A DNA stretch of 64,000 nucleotides from Paraphysomonas bandaiensis (Eukaryota > Chrysophyceae): the NCBI GenBank assembly GCA_965644295.1, contig CBFFRP010000431.1, forward strand, positions 310,001 to 374,000. The letters are read 5' to 3'. Below the pieces are notes generated by a model, which saw only the letters and a program-made list of their open reading frames with translations, was not told the origin of the DNA and made no database searches. The translations under genes were made by a program, and so were the position numbers. Of this stretch, positions 26,249 to 36,890 are shown one piece after another. The first letter of the stretch is position 1. Each line of letters opens with the position of its first letter.

Positions 26249-28630
26249 TTAAAAAGCCGCAGAGACAGTCGCAGCCTGGACGGGTTGAGCACCCTTGATT
26301 TTTGACTCCTTTAGACCCACCCCTGACGAACCACGCTCAATATTGATCGACATGGCACGCTGAAGCTCCTCGTTTGTGATCTGAAAAGCAAAGCTCGCTT
26401 TATTCTGTGTTTCGTTGACTGCCATAACTCCAATAGAGGCACATAGACCCATAGCTGGAGATTTGACGTAGTGTTTGTCATAAACCATCTTATTCATCAC
26501 ACTCTCTACTGTGAGAGAAGAAGGAATGTATGCAGGCAAACCGAGAGTAAGGATAGCATCGTAATGCTTTTCCACACAGGCAGAGTCACAAAGGCCTCTC
26601 ATCAGCGCAACCTCAGCACTCACACACATACCAATTGCCACTGCCTCGCCATGAAGCAATGGGGAGTTAGTCGACCATGACAGCGACTCCACAGCATGCC
26701 CCACTGCGTGGCCATATTGCGGACACATTTCATTGAAGTCAGAGTTGTGATAGTTGTCTAAAGTAGGCGCCTTTATCTCAATACAGTCCTTGCAGATCAT
26801 TTCCAAGTACTCCCCGTCGCGAAAACACGCACTTCCCCGCTTTCGTACAGGTTCCACAATGCGATTAACCATCTCTTCAGACTGACAAAACGCATGTTTA
26901 ATTGCCTCTGCGATGCCGTTTTGTATGTGCCTCGTGCTAAGAGAAGAAACACATTCCGGATCGATTACAACTTTCGACGCAGGATAATAGCACCCCAACA
27001 AATTCTTGCCACGGGAGTGGTTTACCGCCTGTTTGAAGTCTAATGCAGCATCCAGCATGCCCATTGTGGTGGTGGTAAAGTGTACCAAGCCAATGCCGCG
27101 GTACAACATACTCGCCAAAACACCACAGAGATTATTTACCACTCCTCCACCAACTGAAATAATACAGGAGTGCTTTGTAATTCCCTCCTTCAAAATCATC
27201 TCCACACAGTTGTTAAGGACCGTGGTGGTTTTATAAGGCTCCACACTTGCCTCGCCAGACTCATCAGATGTCTCGGCTGGTATAACAACAGCTTTACAAG
27301 TGACCCCTGCTTTCTCCATCGCCTTGATAAAGTTGTTTTCTACGTCCAACACGCGATAAACGATCTCGTCAGTGACAACGTAGTTCTTGGAATCCAGACT
27401 GACGGCCGGTAGAAGTTCACGACAGTACTGATCCAGCTCCTTTATAACTCCTCTCTTCATGAAAATCTCACTCTCGAGTCTGCGGCCATCGCGCCCGAAG
27501 GAGTTCATATACACACCGCGCTCGTCAGTAGAACCGGGTTTTACGAGAGGTTGATTGGGTAGCTCAGGATGTGCAGTCGGCAGCATAATGCGCTCACGGC
27601 GGGAGTCGTATAGATTAAAATCAAACCAGGGTACTTGCACATACCGATGGTGGCGATCCAATTGGTCGAGCATTGCCATCTCGTCCACTGAAAGACACCA
27701 ATCCAAGATATCGATATTAGACTTAATGCGGGAGGTAGTTAAACTCTTGGGAATAACACTGACACCACGTTGAATATTCCAGCGAAGGACAACTTGTCCT
27801 GGGGTTCGATTCAGTGCTTCAGCAATCGATACTACCACTGGATCGTCCAATAAATTTAGATCACCAGGATTTTTATATCCAGGTTTGCCCAGTGGTGAGT
27901 AGGCCACCACGTGAATATCATGAGATTGACAGTATTGCAGTAGATCATTCTGAGCAAGATAAGGATGCATCTCAATTTCATTAGTTATGGGCTTGATTTT
28001 GCATCGCTCGAGAAGGCTCCCCAGAAGAATGTGGTCGAAGTTGGACACACCGAGGCTACGAGTCAGTCCTTTGCGAACGAGGGACTCCATGGCTTTCCAA
28101 GTTTTTGCCAAGGCTTCGACATCACATACGTGAACGACTTCATACTTAAAGCCACCACCAAATTCGTCGGAGACACGGGTACCGGTACCCGATTTCCATT
28201 GAGATGGCCAGTGCATCATATAATTGTCAACGTATGACAGACCCAACCGTTCAAGGGTACCCACTAATGCAGGTTCGACATCCTTAGGGTCATGATCATC
28301 ACACCATAGCTTACTGCATATATAAAGGTCTTCGCGACAAACGAGACCTTCATCAATACACTCTCGTATAGCAGCTCCAACTTCCTTTTCATTCTCATAT
28401 AGTTTTGCAAGATCAAAATGCCGATAACCACATTTTATTGCCTCCTTAACAGCGGAAGCAACTTTATCATGGTCAGTAAAGCTGTTGAATGTTCCAAACC
28501 CTACAAGGGGAGGGAGGATTCGATCGTTTAATGAGTATAAGCTGGATACACTGTTGGATGATTCATTATCTGATTGACTGCTATCCACACAAGTCTCACT
28601 GCTATATCCACGAAGTATCATGTCGTTCAT
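26249..28630 (-). CDS. Aldo-keto reductase / 2-deoxy-scyllo-inosose synthase-like sugar-phosphate cyclase fusion
   Basis: The single-exon product has 793 residues. Residues about 38-335 are an aldo-keto reductase with the full catalytic tetrad D73, Y78, K107 and H140 at canonical spacing, plus GVSNF (194-198) and the IPKS cofactor loop (293-296). Residues about 375-770 belong to the dehydroquinate-synthase superfamily. They carry GGG at 494-496 for NAD binding, E575 in AEAIKHA, the GHAVGHAVE helix (H641, H645) and HGEA at 660-663 as zinc ligands. Where AroB has SSVGGKTAVN and LNLGHT, this protein has AALDFKQAVN and PQYGHA. That resembles bacterial 2-deoxy-scyllo-inosose synthases (SVLSIKQAVN, FEYGHT in BtrC as I remember it). 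Inferred role: cyclise a sugar phosphate and reduce the ketone product, giving a cyclitol. Exact substrate unknown. The serine-rich N-terminal 35 residues show no clear targeting signal. Confidence 0.8.
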   Translation of the reverse strand: MNDMILRGYSSETCVDSSQSDNESSNSVSSLYSLNDRILPPLVGFGTFNSFTDHDKVASAVKEAIKCGYRHFDLAKLYENEKEVGAAIRECIDEGLVCREDLYICSKLWCDDHDPKDVEPALVGTLERLGLSYVDNYMMHWPSQWKSGTGTRVSDEFGGGFKYEVVHVCDVEALAKTWKAMESLVRKGLTRSLGVSNFDHILLGSLLERCKIKPITNEIEMHPYLAQNDLLQYCQSHDIHVVAYSPLGKPGYKNPGDLNLLDDPVVVSIAEALNRTPGQVVLRWNIQRGVSVIPKSLTTSRIKSNIDILDWCLSVDEMAMLDQLDRHHRYVQVPWFDFNLYDSRRERIMLPTAHPELPNQPLVKPGSTDERGVYMNSFGRDGRRLESEIFMKRGVIKELDQYCRELLPAVSLDSKNYVVTDEIVYRVLDVENNFIKAMEKAGVTCKAVVIPAETSDESGEASVEPYKTTTVLNNCVEMILKEGITKHSCIISVGGGVVNNLCGVLASMLYRGIGLVHFTTTTMGMLDAALDFKQAVNHSRGKNLLGCYYPASKVVIDPECVSSLSTRHIQNGIAEAIKHAFCQSEEMVNRIVEPVRKRGSACFRDGEYLEMICKDCIEIKAPTLDNYHNSDFNEMCPQYGHAVGHAVESLSWSTNSPLLHGEAVAIGMCVSAEVALMRGLCDSACVEKHYDAILTLGLPAYIPSSLTVESVMNKMVYDKHYVKSPAMGLCASIGVMAVNETQNKASFAFQITNEELQRAMSINIERGSSGVGLKESKIKGAQPVQAATVSAAF

Positions 28631-30530
28631 ATTGATATCGATTGAATGTTTGATTTGTTATAATTAATAAACTTACTTGCAAGATTGTTATGCATTGAAG
28701 ATTATGAATGTACTGCTAGATCTTAAATCTATGAGCCATCCAACATACAAGAAATCAGAATTTATATATTAGCCAATCAACAAGTAGAAACAATTTCACG
28801 TATTGTAGTTGAGGTCAAAGAGAAGTAAAATGGACGAAGTGTGGACAAAAGATTCATTTGTTATGAAGTAAAGTGAATCTAAGAATTCTATAAGAGGAAA
28901 AAAGAACATTTGTAAGTTAAGAAATTGGATGACGAAGAATATAAGAACTACAAATGATGTACTAAATTCTATAAAATGAGGTGTGAAAAAATATAAAATA
29001 TGAAATATTAAGGAAATTGTATCATAAATCACTATTTTTTTGTAAACTCTATTTTTTTGGTTGAGAAATATCTAAAAATCCCATAAAATATGATAAAAAA
29101 ACTATGAGTACGTTTGATGTGTACTGCTGTATCTTCTGGTGATTCGTAGCTAGCTTATGATGCCATGGGATGCATTGGTCCATTATTTATAGAAGAAACA
29201 TTCATTTCTGAGTGTACTAAATTAAATCATATATTCATGAGTTTGTCTACTGTAAGGGTATTGATTCGTTTACAAGAAAAGTGCTTGTAGTACTCATGAG
29301 AAGTTATTTATGATGAAAGGTTTTGTATAGTCTTTAAATTTGCTGGTTGTGGCATGCAAGTGCCTCGTCCTACGGTATCAAGTTCACTTGTTAAGGCGTA
29401 CTTGCTTCCGCTGCCTGTTACAATCAATCAAACGCTGCGCTGTGTTGAGATTCTGACCTATATCATCATGTCATTATCATTATCTTCTTCTCATGAAGCA
29501 AAACTATTCCCATTTCATCATTTTACGTCCGGGAATATGAGGTTTCTTTCCTACCTTGTATCTTCTTAACTGTCGTTTTGTTATTTTCATTCATTTTCTA
29601 AAAGAACAGTCGTGCAATGTGTTACCAGCGTATCGCCATTGTGTTGATCAATTAAATGAATGTCGGAGTACGACAATGGATTTTGTTGTCTTCTGGCTTT
29701 GTTTTATATATATGAGATTAACAGAACAAACAACAACATGCAATGACTGGAGAACATCAACGAGTTTGATGATGCAGTATGTCGCTATTTGTATTGAAAC
29801 GTCTTGAAAGATGTTAAAACAATTCACAATCATGAGTGTTTTAGATCTGCTTCTGCAGTTGCATGACTTTATGGCAAACTTCGTGAAGCCAACGAATTGT
29901 ATAATCTGTCTCTCAGATTTAGAATAAGCATATGCTGAACGTCTTGGAGTAAGTTTTGAATCTTTAACTAGCTACGTGTAAGTTCTACCGCTTACGATTA
30001 TGTGCAGTACCTAATACTATGCAAAATGATGATACTAAAAATATTTCAATTAAATTGCACTTAATTGGAGCAGGGTGTAGTCTATTATAATTGCAATTAT
30101 TATGGCAGCACCTGTGAAAAATGAAAATGCTTTACTAAGTAAAATATTTTACTATTAACCTTCTCCAAGTCTGTCATTATATCATACAGAGTGTGCCAAA
30201 GAAAGAATTCGGACCGTTATCATCATAAAGTATAAGCTAGGTGCAATTTCATAATAAATTATGATAGTTAATACAATAGTATTCACGAAAATCGTAGGAA
30301 CTTCATTTCTATAGTTCGGGAAAATATTTTAAGTACCGACCTATTCATACATGACATGACGACTTCTCCAACATTTCTAGCCTAATAAGTACTTTTACCT
30401 TGCTTAGTACATAATCTACAATTTGTGATATTTATTTGTTAATTTGAGACACAATATGATGTACAACAGCCTGGATGGCGATGTTAAGATGTTTAACAAC
30501 TAATCTGATCGATATATTATTTACAATTTT
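28631..30530. other. 1.9-kb intergenic region, one repeat fragment and one motif copy
   Basis: No gene is supported; the open frames here are short and of low-complexity composition. TACTGCTGTAT at 29122-29132 matches the motif found in other divergent spacers. Bases 30071-30103 match 53710-53742 at about 30 of 33 positions (core TGTAGTCTATTAT followed by ATTGCAATTAT), so this is a fragment of a dispersed element. The rest is AT-rich and unremarkable. Confidence 0.5.
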
Positions 30531-31307
30531 CTACCACGGCAGTATAGGTACAGAGAGCAAAGATTTCTTTGTGTGCCAGTACAATATATAAAAAGGGCCA
30601 TACAATGTGCCGTAGAAGACGACATTGTTCACAAAAGCAGAATGCTCAGGATCAGCACCAACCTTCTCCAGAATAGATACGATAATGAGAAGGAAGAAGC
30701 TGATTAACACAGCGAGAACAGGGATTGCAAAAAGTGAATACATAACTGCATGATATAAGGCAGTGAGTAGAGATGAAAATGATACGTATCGTTTGTGCCG
30801 TCTGACGTCAATATATAGTAATAGCATGAAAGACATTGCAATAACTGTCACCTTCAGTGCCTCTGAATGAGAAACGGTATCATCAAATCCTAGTAATTTG
30901 AGCAAAACAAAACCGATCGCAATGCACGCAATTCTGAACATATGATGGTAAAAATTACACCTCCAGTCGCTAATACCCCGGAGTAGTACTGTCCATGCAA
31001 CATATATTACACTAACTATAACTATAACTATAGCGCTACTGCCAATTAGTTCACCAACAGCAAGTGTTGGATATGATATTATCACAGCGAGTCGTACAAC
31101 AGCGCTTCGTATGATCTGACTGTGATAAAACAGTATGTTTGAAAGAAGCCAAGGGAGCATATAGTAAACCCCATAATTGTAAGCAAGCACAGCCAATGTA
31201 GAGTCAGTGGAACGACGGTTAACAAAGTCTGTGATGACAAAGACAATAAACAGAGAATTAGACAACTCGAATAGAGTCGCAGCGGTAGAAGATTCCGGGT
31301 CAGTCAT
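30531..31307 (-). CDS. Multipass membrane protein of unknown function
   Basis: The 258-residue product starts at the ATG at 31305-31307 (MTDPESS); the frame extends five codons upstream only through a GTG. I count about seven hydrophobic segments, including SLFIVFVITDFV, LAVLAYNYGVYYMLPWLLSN, AIVIVIVSVIYVAWTVLL, MFRIACIAIGFVLLKLLG, VIAMSFMLLLYIDV and a long one, SLFAIPVLAVLISFFLLIIV. A basic loop RRHKRY sits mid-protein. No transporter or enzyme signature was recognised. The gene is divergent from PTEN. It could be a TMEM-type or lineage-specific protein. Confidence 0.6.
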   Translation of the reverse strand: MTDPESSTAATLFELSNSLFIVFVITDFVNRRSTDSTLAVLAYNYGVYYMLPWLLSNILFYHSQIIRSAVVRLAVIISYPTLAVGELIGSSAIVIVIVSVIYVAWTVLLRGISDWRCNFYHHMFRIACIAIGFVLLKLLGFDDTVSHSEALKVTVIAMSFMLLLYIDVRRHKRYVSFSSLLTALYHAVMYSLFAIPVLAVLISFFLLIIVSILEKVGADPEHSAFVNNVVFYGTLYGPFYILYWHTKKSLLSVPILPW

Positions 31308-31669
31308 GACTATAAGTTGCACTAATCAAGACCTGGTTGAAATAAGGAATAAGCCTTCTACCTACTTCACTTCCTTTAATTCTTAGGTCTCTTTAAGTAC
31401 ATCTATATGATGCTGCTTAACACTCTGTACACATATATTCATATATACCGGGCGGATATCCGGAATACGTGATATCTATGTATAGCATACAGCAGTGTGG
31501 TGTATACCTGTCGACCTGGTACAGTAACACAGCACACAGCAGTATCTATCTATATATGCGTTAAATTACACACATCAAACATTTTCATAGTAATATCACC
31601 AAATCAAACACCCTTTAAAATATATTGTTATCTAATTTCCATTCTTTTTACATTTTTTACGATTACAAT
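31308..31669. promoter_or_regulatory. Divergent promoter region between the membrane protein and PTEN genes
   Basis: This 362-bp spacer carries ATACAGCAGT at 31487-31496 and ACACAGCAGTAT at 31534-31545, two copies of the motif seen in other divergent spacers. Nearby are TATATA-rich stretches and an imperfect palindrome GGCGGATATCCGG near 31451. The regulatory role is inferred from recurrence of the motif. Confidence 0.4.
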
Positions 31670-32906
31670 ATGGCAGGGATTGTTCGTTCAATGGTATCTA
31701 AGAAGAAGAAGAGGTTCACAGATGATGGATTTGACCTCGATTTGACATATATAACACCAAGAATTATAGCAATGGGATTTCCATCTTCAGGAGTAGAGGG
31801 GATGTATCGTAAGAGCTTATATTAAGTACTCATCATTGTATTGATCTGTTTGGTTGACAGGAAATCCTCTTCCTGAAGTACAAAAATTTTTCGCTAGAAG
31901 ACATCAAGGGCATTATAAGGTTAAGAGATAATGCTATTCCGTTGTCCGCATAATATGCAATATATAGATATATAATTTATGTAGTGAACGGTCCTATGAT
32001 TTGCAAGGTCGATTCTTCTCGATTGAAGTGTTTCCGTTTGATGACCATAATCCTTGCGCTCTGAAACTTATTGAGAAGTTTTGTGCAAGTGTGGATGCGT
32101 ATTTTGCCTTGCACCCTGACAACGTTGTCGGTATTCACTGCAAAGCGGGTAAAGGGCGAACAGGCACAATGATCGCTGCCTACTTGCTTCACTCAGGCAT
32201 TTGCACAAGTGCTGAGGATGCACTTACTATGTTCGGCCGCGAGAGAACTCACGACGGGAAAGGAGTTACAATACCCAGTCAAATTAGATACGTACATTAT
32301 TACGAGGCTCTTTTACGGCGTAAGGATGTGATCAGCTACACATACCAAATTACGCATATACGCTTCGTGACGGTGCCTAATTTCGACCCTTCGATTACAG
32401 GGGGTGGGTGCGACCCATATGTTGTTGTGAAAATGCTTTTCCCCGAAGACGTTTCTTCTACTTCTGCCGCTGCTACCCCGAGCCAATCTAACAGCTCTAA
32501 TGTATTTAAAATGCGTACGGTTTTTAACCAGCTCAAGGAAGCTGGGAAAGTAAAGAAGTGCTATCCCCATGAGAAGTGCGTTGATCTCGATCTCACTGAG
32601 TTTGACGTTAAAGTTAGGGGTGATGTTAATCTTATGTTTTACGACCACGACACATACTCTTCAGACGATAAGATGTGTCAGATATGGATCAATACCGCTT
32701 TTATAGAGCGAAATTACTTGGTATTTGACAAGAGTGTGATTGACAGAGCCTGCAAAGACAAGCACAACAGAGCATTCGATGCGGATTTCAAAGTAGAGGT
32801 GTATCTTCATCGTGTGGAAGATGACGAGATCAATATCGCGAGCTATGCAGAAGCGGAGGAGATTGAGATGACGCAGGAAGAGGAAGAGGAGGATGAAGAT
32901 GATTGA
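31670..32906 (+). CDS. PTEN: PTEN phosphatidylinositol-3,4,5-trisphosphate 3-phosphatase
   Basis: Three exons, 31670-31808, 31861-31919 and 31968-32906, give 378 residues; introns are 52 and 48 nt. The protein begins with a basic patch (SKKKKRF, 10-16) where animal PTEN has its PIP2-binding motif, then [20 protein letters not shown]. The P-loop [10 protein letters not shown] puts the catalytic cysteine at residue 124 and an aspartate at 92, the numbering used for the human enzyme. The two lysines of the P-loop distinguish PTEN from protein-tyrosine phosphatases. TI loop: [16 protein letters not shown]. Residues about 190-355 are a C2-type membrane-binding domain. The C-terminus is a short acidic tail (EEEEEDEDD) rather than the longer regulatory tail and PDZ ligand of animals. 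Expected role: removes the 3-phosphate from PIP3, opposing PI3-kinase at membranes. Confidence 0.96.
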
Positions 32907-33699
32907 TAAACATCTCGAGATAATATTTCTAGTTTTTAAGTATATATGTTTAGTATATCTGGCAATTTTTCTCTATAATCAATCAGGTATGAACAGTGTT
33001 ATTACTTTGCTCAAGATGGAGCGTGTATTTAGCAAAGTATATGGAGCTGATTTCATATTTTTTCTCACAGAGCTATTTTCACAAGATACTTCTCTGTTTT
33101 ATTGTGGCTGATATTTTCTTGACTACTGTGAGCTTAGAGGCATCGCTCTAGCAAATGTAAATGATGAATCTAGGTTATTTTGACTACCATAAATATAATT
33201 ATGTTCACATATTCTGGACATTTCTTCTATATATATAACATATGTGAGGTTGGATAGATTAGTCTACAAATGGATACGTACTTGGCAGTACAGTTTAGTT
33301 CTGCTCTATGAGAACAATTGAAAGCTCTAGTTATATTGTACTTAGTATTTAAAATTTAAATTATAACTGTTACGAGTAGAACACAGTTGTAGTTTATCGT
33401 CCTATGCCGATAAGTATATAGTGACGAAGTAAAATCATACGAGAAATTAGTGGTAGTAGAGATAACAGGAAATTGGTGCTGACTGATAAGAGATAGAATA
33501 TGAGTTTACCTTCCAGTTGTTTAGTTAATACTTTTCACATAATGTCAAACTTGCTTTGATAAGTACGACGAGTACAAGTCTTTATCTAGAATCTAGAGCT
33601 TCATTCCTTTACAACATTGAATGTGCTTTAAAATTAAACAGTTAAATTGTTCTTATCATTTTTACACATACCAATCTAACTTAGGGGCTATATACAATA
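32907..33699. other. Convergent intergenic region
   Basis: This AT-rich spacer separates the 3' ends of PTEN (+) and the RWD-domain gene (-). No open frame with coding character and no repeat was recognised. Confidence 0.5.
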
Positions 33700-34467
33700 T
33701 TAGCTTATACCCAAAATGTTTTCTCTAAAGCTCTCCACACCACCAACGGCGGTTTGCAGGTCTGTCATAGTGAGTTCAGACAATCCGTTCGCCGAAAATA
33801 TTTTCATTGTGGCTAAATTATCAGGAATATTACCACTGTAAACTAACTCGCCCCTTTTACCAATTGAACGGCAGAGTGAGATATAGTCCATGTAGCAATC
33901 ATCGGCATCTAGAAGAGCAACAATGCCCGGTGTACCATACAGTATTCCTCCACTGTAACCTCGAGCCCCAGACACCATATCTTTCTCTTTCTTATGTTCT
34001 GGACCTTTCAACAAGTGGTTAAACTTTATAACATGTATTCTATTTGTAGGCTGTTTAGTGCTCTGCTTACAAGAGATTTCAAGTTGCTCGTCAAGCATAT
34101 CTACAGCATATTGCACAATATCCAGTGCACACCCTGTGCTATTTCCTACGAAAGCATTCGAAAACCTTTCTATGTCACGGTTGAGACTATTGATATCGAT
34201 AGCTGTCGTATTTTCACTCCCACAGATCTCCACTTGGAGTGAGTCATCGACAGGGTATTTATGAGGCCACGTTATATTAAGAAGAAATGGCATAGAACTA
34301 TCCTTATGCATATCAATATGACAGGATAATTCCTTAACAGCATTATATCCAGAGCGATATCGTGCTTCAACTTTAGGGGTATCTATTACTAAGGCATAAT
34401 GTGTGCTTAGAGTATCTATGTCCTGTAACTTTGCATTAATCATTCTCTCTATAGTTTCAGAATCCAT
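33700..34467 (-). CDS. RWD domain-containing protein, RWDD2-like
   Basis: The 255-residue product starts at the ATG at 34465-34467 (MDSETIERM); upstream in-frame codons lack an ATG. Residues about 1-125 fit an RWD fold: an N-terminal helix, a strand region with MPFLLNITWPHKYPVDDSLQVEI (the hydrophobic strand followed by YP that marks RWD/UBC-like folds), then helices. The C-terminal half contains HVIKFNHLLKGPEHKKE, ARGYSGGILYGTPGIVALLD and a Cys/Tyr-rich end. This order, a short HxL strand then a G-x-GTPG-I strand, matches the DUF1115 region of RWDD2A/B. The molecular function of RWDD2 proteins is poorly known. The gene is divergent from the acyltransferase gene. Single exon. Confidence 0.72.
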   Translation of the reverse strand: MDSETIERMINAKLQDIDTLSTHYALVIDTPKVEARYRSGYNAVKELSCHIDMHKDSSMPFLLNITWPHKYPVDDSLQVEICGSENTTAIDINSLNRDIERFSNAFVGNSTGCALDIVQYAVDMLDEQLEISCKQSTKQPTNRIHVIKFNHLLKGPEHKKEKDMVSGARGYSGGILYGTPGIVALLDADDCYMDYISLCRSIGKRGELVYSGNIPDNLATMKIFSANGLSELTMTDLQTAVGGVESFRENILGIS

Positions 34468-35032
34468 TTTACTATTTGTTTCTCTTAACAATTGACTGTA
34501 CTATAAGATACATACTAATTACTTGCATAAATGTCCACTGCAGAGCAGTTAAAGTGTAGTGAACAACAAGCAACTGATGGTTGCTGGTACTATAAAAGTC
34601 CATATAGCAACTTTCACGTCCTAAAATCAGGGAAAAATAGTTGTCCCTCGTCAAAATATAATATAATTTCCATTAAAAAACCATAAACTACTGGATTTGG
34701 ATTTCCTCCACAGTAGGAGAGTTAGAAAATCAGGATTTTTAGAGACCACAAATATTCCTTATTGAGGTCTTGGTGCTGCAAGTTGAAGATATATCACTTC
34801 ACTCAACTTATTTCTTCTTCTACTATAGGAATCCTACCGGTATATACTCTACCTATATATATGGTATAGTACACTACAGTAATCTCTATAGAAGTCATTC
34901 ATTATCTATGAAATCTGCTGTATACTTCTACACATAATTCTATATACTCATCATTACAGTGTCTCATAATTATCATACCCAACACTTAACTCTTCTATTA
35001 ATCCATATATTCTACTACTAGCTATATTTATA
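34468..35032. promoter_or_regulatory. Divergent promoter region of the RWD and acyltransferase genes
   Basis: This 565-bp spacer includes ATCTGCTGTATAC near 34913, about 120 bp before the acyltransferase start. It is a member of the recurrent CTGCTGTAT motif set. A TATATA-rich segment (34841-34870) with CTACCGGTATATAC precedes it. The regulatory role is inferred. Confidence 0.35.
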
Positions 35033-36085
35033 ATGGATCTTGTGATCACTATCATAGTAGCAACTATTTTCAGTATCTTACTACCAAAACTCTTATGTAT
35101 ACTTGATAATAGTAATGATATATGGACCAACAGACCCCCTCCTATACTAGCCCGTATTTTTTATGTTGGTGTTCGAAGATTTGCTAAATTCTGGCATCAA
35201 TATGAGATACATGGAATTGAGCATATATCCAAAAAGAACTGTCTATTGGTTGGATACCACTCACGTTGTACTGTTGATGGAGTGTATGCCACTGCTTTTA
35301 CTCACTCGACTACTATTATGTCTCCTATATTCTTTGCCGTCCCATTTTCTAAATACTTATTTAAGCAAATAAATTGTGTCTCGACTCATAGTGAGGGGGC
35401 GTCATCTCGGGAAAGTTTTATTAACACTGTCGTACATGGAGATCGACCAACTCTATTGTTTCCTGGTGGTCACCATGAGTGTTACAAGCCCGCAGCAGAC
35501 AAGCATATAGTGAAATGGAAGAAACTCCCTGGGTATGCCCGTATTCTTCTTTCAGACGATCAGCCAGGTCGTACAACTAGTGTTGTACCTTTTTACACAC
35601 ACAACTGTGAAGATATATATTGGACATCCGAATGGTGGTATGATTTTAGTGGTAAAAATGTAATGAAGGATTTTAAAGACTTCGAGAATGGCAAGCTCTG
35701 GCTTCTACCCTTTATCTTTCCGAAGAGTCTGGCGGCATTAGGTTGCATAATTCTACCCTTACCTGTTAAGCTGGATTTGTACTTTGGTGAACCTGTCATT
35801 CCGAATACAAATGAAAGCCCAACGGATTTTGCGGAACGTGTTCGTCAAGCCACACAGGAGCTTATTGATAGCGTACGGAAAAAGCACAGGGAGAGTGGTA
35901 ATAAGGAAGGAAGGTCTGTTTCTTATATGTTGCAGAGATACCCTATCTATGCACTCTACGTTATTATTCAGAACACGCTAATGTGGTCAACCTTTGTGCT
36001 GTTAAATAGCCTTCTTGTGCCATTCATTATGCTCTTCAGTATCGTTCTGTCAGAGGGACGAAAGACACTGAAAAAGAATAAATAA
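35033..36085 (+). CDS. Membrane-bound acyltransferase, TMEM68/DGAT2-like
   Basis: The single-exon product has 350 residues. It has an N-terminal membrane segment (3-24) and a hydrophobic C-terminal hairpin (about 305-342). The catalytic block is YHSRCTVDG with H76 and D82, an HX5D spacing as in TMEM68 and some plant phytyl-ester/diacylglycerol acyltransferases. The PlsC-superfamily FPGG loop follows (FPGGHHE, 143-149), then a P-loop-like region with GYARIL and VVPFYTHNCEDIYW. Family role: transfer of an acyl group from acyl-CoA to glycerolipid or another alcohol at the ER membrane. The exact acceptor cannot be read from sequence. The C-terminal KKNK could act as an ER-retrieval-like signal, but this is inference. 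Confidence 0.82.
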   Translation: MDLVITIIVATIFSILLPKLLCILDNSNDIWTNRPPPILARIFYVGVRRFAKFWHQYEIHGIEHISKKNCLLVGYHSRCTVDGVYATAFTHSTTIMSPIFFAVPFSKYLFKQINCVSTHSEGASSRESFINTVVHGDRPTLLFPGGHHECYKPAADKHIVKWKKLPGYARILLSDDQPGRTTSVVPFYTHNCEDIYWTSEWWYDFSGKNVMKDFKDFENGKLWLLPFIFPKSLAALGCIILPLPVKLDLYFGEPVIPNTNESPTDFAERVRQATQELIDSVRKKHRESGNKEGRSVSYMLQRYPIYALYVIIQNTLMWSTFVLLNSLLVPFIMLFSIVLSEGRKTLKKNK

Positions 36086-36890
36086 TATTGACTTCCTTGT
36101 AGACTTGCAACCGATTTTTCGTGAATTTAGTCTATTTTATCTGTCTGTTGTGTTGGTTGGAGTGATGTAAATATTATAAACGACGCTGGTTTTCTATATA
36201 CTTCTCAATCCTCACCAATATCAATTTAGCGTATACTTTCCTACAGAATGTATTTCCATGATACTAGAAGAAAGTCACTTTAATAATATTAGTAACATTA
36301 TTATTTAGTCATTTACTACTTCAAGTTAGTTAGATGCTTTATATGAACCCATGGTCGGGCCCTATGGCCCTATGGTCTATCCCTCAGCACTAAGCACCAC
36401 AATCCTTAAATGAGTGCTTATATCTGTTATTTAAGTTTACCCATCCATAATGTCAAGTGTTGCTATAATATTGTTTGGTATTATACAATAGCTAAGCGAC
36501 GCGCTATGGAAATATGTATTGCATAGATGCATCACATAGCCAAACTCCCATAAGCACAGTACTAAAGTGCGTATTATTTGTAATGGTTGCAATCCTATTG
36601 CCAACTATGTAACATTTAGTTACCTCGAAGCAGGAAACTATTCTAACTAGTAAATAATATTTTCAGCTACATATATGGTATATTTGTACTTAAACACCAG
36701 TGGCACGCCACAAGAGATAGCATAACGTCGCTTAAATGAAATAAACGTGGTGTGATGTCACTTTACTATTTAGTGATTAGATTATATGTGTACGACGTCC
36801 AAAACATAAACACACACAGAAAATATCTCTATGCAGATCTATGTGTTGGCTACTTCAGTGGCCGATCGTTCAACGATACCTATACTCTAT
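36086..36890. other. Convergent intergenic region
   Basis: AT-rich spacer between the acyltransferase (+) and LOG-family (-) 3' ends. A short GC-richer stretch near 36350-36390 repeats CCCTATGG twice. No coding frame of quality was seen. Confidence 0.45.

Noticed and set aside
26249-27500. Shikimate-pathway AroB or a 2-epi-5-epi-valiolone synthase
   Set aside because: The substrate-pocket motifs (DFKQAVN, PQYGH) differ from AroB (GGKTAVN, LNLGH) and from the valiolone-synthase pattern as I remember it. A tree is still needed, so the call says only DOIS-like.
29354-29807. Two short plus-strand open frames
   Set aside because: Low-complexity translation, no splice context, no recognisable domain, and AT-rich intergenic composition.
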